A stretch of 6,145 bases of DNA, taken from positions 1-6,145 of the forward strand of contig CACCPR010000023.1 in assembly GCA_902548045.1 (NCBI GenBank). Reading direction: 5' to 3'. This stretch comes from an uncultured Pelagibacteraceae bacterium. GTDB taxonomy: Bacteria > Pseudomonadota > Alphaproteobacteria > Pelagibacterales > Pelagibacteraceae. A program made the translations under genes and the position numbers. A model generated the notes under the pieces. The model had not been told where the DNA came from. It saw only the letters and a list, made by a program, of their open reading frames with translations, and made no database searches. Each line of letters starts with the position of its first letter. Positions within the stretch are counted from its first letter, which is position 1. Of this stretch, positions 5,559 to 6,145 are shown one piece after another.

Positions 5559-6145
5559 ATGGTTGATGAAAAATATACTGTTGTTGAGACTAATTCTAAT
5601 TTAGAATGGGATAGCTTTCTTTTAAAAACAGAAAATCAAAATATTTATTCATCTAGTGAATTGATTGACACCTGCTCTATTCCTTGTAAAAAATATTTTA
5701 TTAAAAAAAACAACGAAATTTTTGGTTCATTTCATCTATTTTTTAAAGAAAAGATTGTTATGACGGGAGAGAGAATTTATTCACCTCTAAATTTCAAATT
5801 ATTTGAAAAACAAAATCAATCTAGCATTAAATATAAAAAATTTGAGATAATTGATGTTTACGCTAATTATATTGTAAAGAATTTTCATAGTGGGGAACTG
5901 TGTTTAGATTTTAATACAAATGATTTAAGGCCATTTTATTGGTTAAATTTTAACAAAAAAAAAGAAATTTTTAATACTAAATTTGTAAAATATACCTCAA
6001 TACTCAATGTTAAAGACCGTGCAAATTTAAAAAAATATACTGATATAACTTCAGATAAGTTATACGGAAATTTTTCAAGAAGCTTAAAGCAACAAATAAC
6101 AAAATCAATTGACGAAAATTTTGAACTCAATGAAGAGTTTGATCC
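5559..6145 (+). CDS. FemAB/GNAT-like acyltransferase, N-terminal part (partial)
   Basis: An open frame begins with ATG at 5559 and stays open for 195 codons to the right edge, so the C-terminus is missing. The translation is Lys/Asn/Phe-rich. Its best landmark is DLRPFYWLNFN (122-132), followed by KFVKYTSILNV (141-151) and a basic stretch NFSRSLKQQITKS (171-183). The order D-RPF-W-N, then Y-T-hydrophobic, then repeated R/K-x-x-R/K resembles FemAB-like members of the GNAT superfamily (the GNAT_6 group), which transfer acyl or aminoacyl groups to amino sugars or peptides. The N-terminal half (W17, then NQNIYSSSELIDTC and a predicted beta-rich YFIKKNNEIFGSFHLFF, 46-62) fits the first GNAT-fold lobe of such proteins. 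No signal peptide or membrane segment is seen. The 13-bp gap to the phosphohexomutase suggests co-transcription and a role in modifying a glycan; the acceptor is unknown. No Shine-Dalgarno is visible. The coding status is clear; the family call is moderate. Confidence 0.7.
   Translation, partial: MVDEKYTVVETNSNLEWDSFLLKTENQNIYSSSELIDTCSIPCKKYFIKKNNEIFGSFHLFFKEKIVMTGERIYSPLNFKLFEKQNQSSIKYKKFEIIDVYANYIVKNFHSGELCLDFNTNDLRPFYWLNFNKKKEIFNTKFVKYTSILNVKDRANLKKYTDITSDKLYGNFSRSLKQQITKSIDENFELNEEFD

Noticed and set aside
5936..6130. Minus-strand open frame of 64 codons with a Phe/Leu-rich, membrane-like translation
   Set aside because: Antisense to the FemAB-like gene; reverse complements of Lys-rich AT codons automatically give Phe/Leu-rich peptides.

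Overview
The window looks like a piece of chromosome from a small-genome, AT-rich alphaproteobacterium, most probably a SAR11/Pelagibacter-like marine bacterium. This rests on the strong A/T bias at third codon positions, the very short intergenic gaps (13-22 bp, one 10-bp gene overlap), the alphaproteobacterial style of the NrdB tail, and the 'YDARW...NENGWTGVK' variant of phosphohexomutase. The lineage is inferred from protein style and composition, not from a marker gene.

Layout. Positions 1-111 (minus) hold the first 37 codons of a gene that looks like the start of a circularly permuted ATP-grasp protein. It is divergent, across about 105 bp, from a complete Anbu gene (217-942, plus), a bacterial proteasome-like Thr protease. 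Convergent to Anbu, after only 22 bp, is the class I ribonucleotide reductase operon read on the minus strand: nrdA (3915-1963), then nrdB (1972-965), overlapping by 10 bp. A 187-bp divergent regulatory region (3916-4102) contains a pair of NrdR-box-like sites exactly 31 bp apart over the nrdA promoter. On the plus strand follow a phosphomannomutase/phosphoglucomutase-type alpha-D-phosphohexomutase (4103-5545) and, 13 bp later, the first 195 codons of a FemAB/GNAT-like acyltransferase that runs off the right edge.

How the genes fit together. Three modules are visible: (1) the Anbu / ATP-grasp module, a conserved but poorly understood peptide-ligase plus protease system; (2) aerobic deoxyribonucleotide synthesis by NrdAB under probable NrdR control; (3) a sugar-phosphate mutase with an acyltransferase, suggesting cell-surface polysaccharide or glycoconjugate synthesis. 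No RNA genes, mobile elements, CRISPR arrays or convincing intrinsic terminators were seen. No gene-free stretch exceeds 300 bp; the longest is 187 bp. The most noteworthy items are the tandem NrdR operators, the divergent Anbu arrangement, and a ribonucleotide reductase in which neither subunit shows an ATP-cone.
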